Below are positions 63,212 to 64,000 of a stretch of 64,000 nucleotides of DNA, one piece after another. The DNA comes from Reichenbachiella carrageenanivorans (GTDB taxonomy: Bacteria; Bacteroidota; Bacteroidia; Cytophagales; Cyclobacteriaceae). A model generated the notes under the pieces. That model did not search any database. It saw only the letters and a list, made by a program, of their open reading frames with translations, and had not been told where the DNA came from. A program made the translations under genes and the position numbers. Numbering within the stretch: position 1 is the first letter of the stretch; every line of letters begins with the position of its first letter. The DNA lies in the NCBI RefSeq assembly GCF_025639805.1, contig NZ_CP106735.1, forward strand, positions 4,435,501 to 4,499,500, read 5' to 3'.

Positions 63212-64000
63212 TCAATTTGACGAAAGAATTGAAGCCTTTATAGACACAACTTGCATAGGATCTTTGGGGTCATTCGAGTAGATCGTAATTGATTTATTTT
63301 GATTACCCTTTCTACCTGTGGCATCAAAAGTTCCTTTCAGCGTCACAGACTTCCCAGGTTTTATTTCGGTTTTAGGCAAGTCAGCCACAAAGCAAGCACA
63401 GTTAGATTTTACTTTTCTGATTTCCAAAGCAGACTGGCCATGGTTAGTCAATACAAATTCGGCTATCGTTTTCGATCCCTCGCTTACTCTACCCAAGTCT
63501 TGCAATCTGTCCGTAATGGCCATCTTAGGGGCTTTCGCCAATTCAGCATCTGACAATGGGGCAAAATACTCACTGATCGTAGCAATCACGTTAATCTTTT
63601 TCGCAGCAGCATTAGCCTCGTTGGTATAAAACTGTATACCATGATTGTTATATCCTAGGTTGTCTTTATACACAGGGTTATAATCTATCACGACCTTTCC
63701 CACTTGCTTGGGTGCCAATACCTGCGGTTCAAATGTCAATTTGATGAAATCAGGTGCGTCATACGACTCTAAAATGACTAACGAATCCTTACTATCGTTA
63801 TAGATATCAAAAGACTTTTCCACAGGTTTCTCCGTAGTAATTCTCCCCATATTGACTGACCTATTCTTAAACCTGGCATTTCCCACCTTTACCGTCATTT
63901 GCTCTTCTAGCGACTTCACTTTCGGAATTACTTTGCCTTGAATAAAGGCATTGACTACCGCAGGGTCTCCATTGGTAGTTATAGTCAATGATTTCCTGAA
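63212..64000 (-). CDS. DUF1573-type protein, N-terminus beyond window
   Basis: The open frame continues past the right edge (FRKSLTITTNGDPAVV with no stop or credible start), so the N-terminus is outside. The visible ~263 residues contain two DUF1573-like immunoglobulin-type domains (VNMGRITTEKPVEKSFDIYND; LGRVSEGSKTIAEFVLTNHGQSALEI with SNCACFVADLP). Periplasmic or surface proteins of this type are common in Bacteroidota; function unknown. Confidence 0.8.
   Translation of the reverse strand, partial: FRKSLTITTNGDPAVVNAFIQGKVIPKVKSLEEQMTVKVGNARFKNRSVNMGRITTEKPVEKSFDIYNDSKDSLVILESYDAPDFIKLTFEPQVLAPKQVGKVVIDYNPVYKDNLGYNNHGIQFYTNEANAAAKKINVIATISEYFAPLSDAELAKAPKMAITDRLQDLGRVSEGSKTIAEFVLTNHGQSALEIRKVKSNCACFVADLPKTEIKPGKSVTLKGTFDATGRKGNQNKSITIYSNDPKDPMQVVSIKASILSSN

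Noticed and set aside
1..64000. CRISPR array, tRNA, rRNA, insertion sequence or phage island
   Set aside because: No regularly spaced repeats, tRNA-like cloverleaf, transposase or integrase was seen; gene content and orientation are typical of a stable chromosomal region.

Overview
The window reads as a chromosome segment of a Bacteroidota bacterium, most likely a free-living (marine or soil) member of the Cytophagales. The evidence is a run of lineage-typical genes (BamD, Bacteroidota-type omega, CoaBC, a DUF4835-like protein and RecN in one block; an OstA-like protein; an Oar-like TonB-dependent receptor; small secreted proteins that resemble type IX secretion tails) and many promoters carrying the Bacteroidota -7 element TAnnTTTG. 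I saw no tRNA, rRNA, CRISPR array, insertion sequence or prophage.

Positions 1-15772 (minus strand) are one biosynthetic cluster for the branched-chain and aspartate-family amino acids. In transcription order it runs leuA, leuC, leuD, a 51-codon small ORF, leuB, a 440-base regulatory gap, ilvE, ilvD, ilvB, ilvN, an aminotransferase, ilvA, thrA and thrB (cut by the window edge). ilvC is absent. The leuB-ilvE gap contains a -7 promoter element followed by two consecutive units, each made of a very short ORF packed with Ile/Val/Leu codons and then an intrinsic terminator. This looks like a tandem ribosome-mediated attenuator and is the best novelty candidate. thrA is split into an aspartokinase ORF and a homoserine dehydrogenase ORF by a single extra base.

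Positions 15900-19320 hold a TPR-like protein of unknown function and a tandem duplication of a small secreted protein with its terminator. Positions 19320-28006 (minus) carry ispE, fabI, recN, a DUF4835-like gene, coaBC, an omega-like gene, bamD and an OstA-like gene: isoprenoid and lipid synthesis, DNA repair, and envelope biogenesis. Positions 28138-33760 (plus) carry tilS, an orphan cyclic-nucleotide-binding protein, mdh, and a thioredoxin-fold protein coupled to a six-helix chemoreceptor. Then come an Oar-like receptor (minus), an unknown divergent gene, acylphosphatase and deoC, a lysine-rich secreted protein, an amidohydrolase, a nucleotidyltransferase, a peroxiredoxin and the SRP RNA.

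Positions 42545-49110 (minus) hold a coiled-coil membrane protein, an outer-membrane-like protein, a hybrid histidine kinase with an NtrC-type regulator, and a lipoprotein that keeps the catalytic cysteine pair of formylglycine-generating enzyme. An unassigned small RNA gene is predicted at about 49332-49480 (minus). The rest holds an RND exporter overlapping a GH113-like lipoprotein, a small beta-barrel protein, a sodium/solute symporter with a 39-residue membrane peptide and a PIG-L deacetylase, a lipoprotein of unknown function, fbaA, a 3-hydroxyacyl-CoA dehydrogenase, a NucA-type nuclease, a TPR lipoprotein and a DUF1573-type protein running off the right edge.
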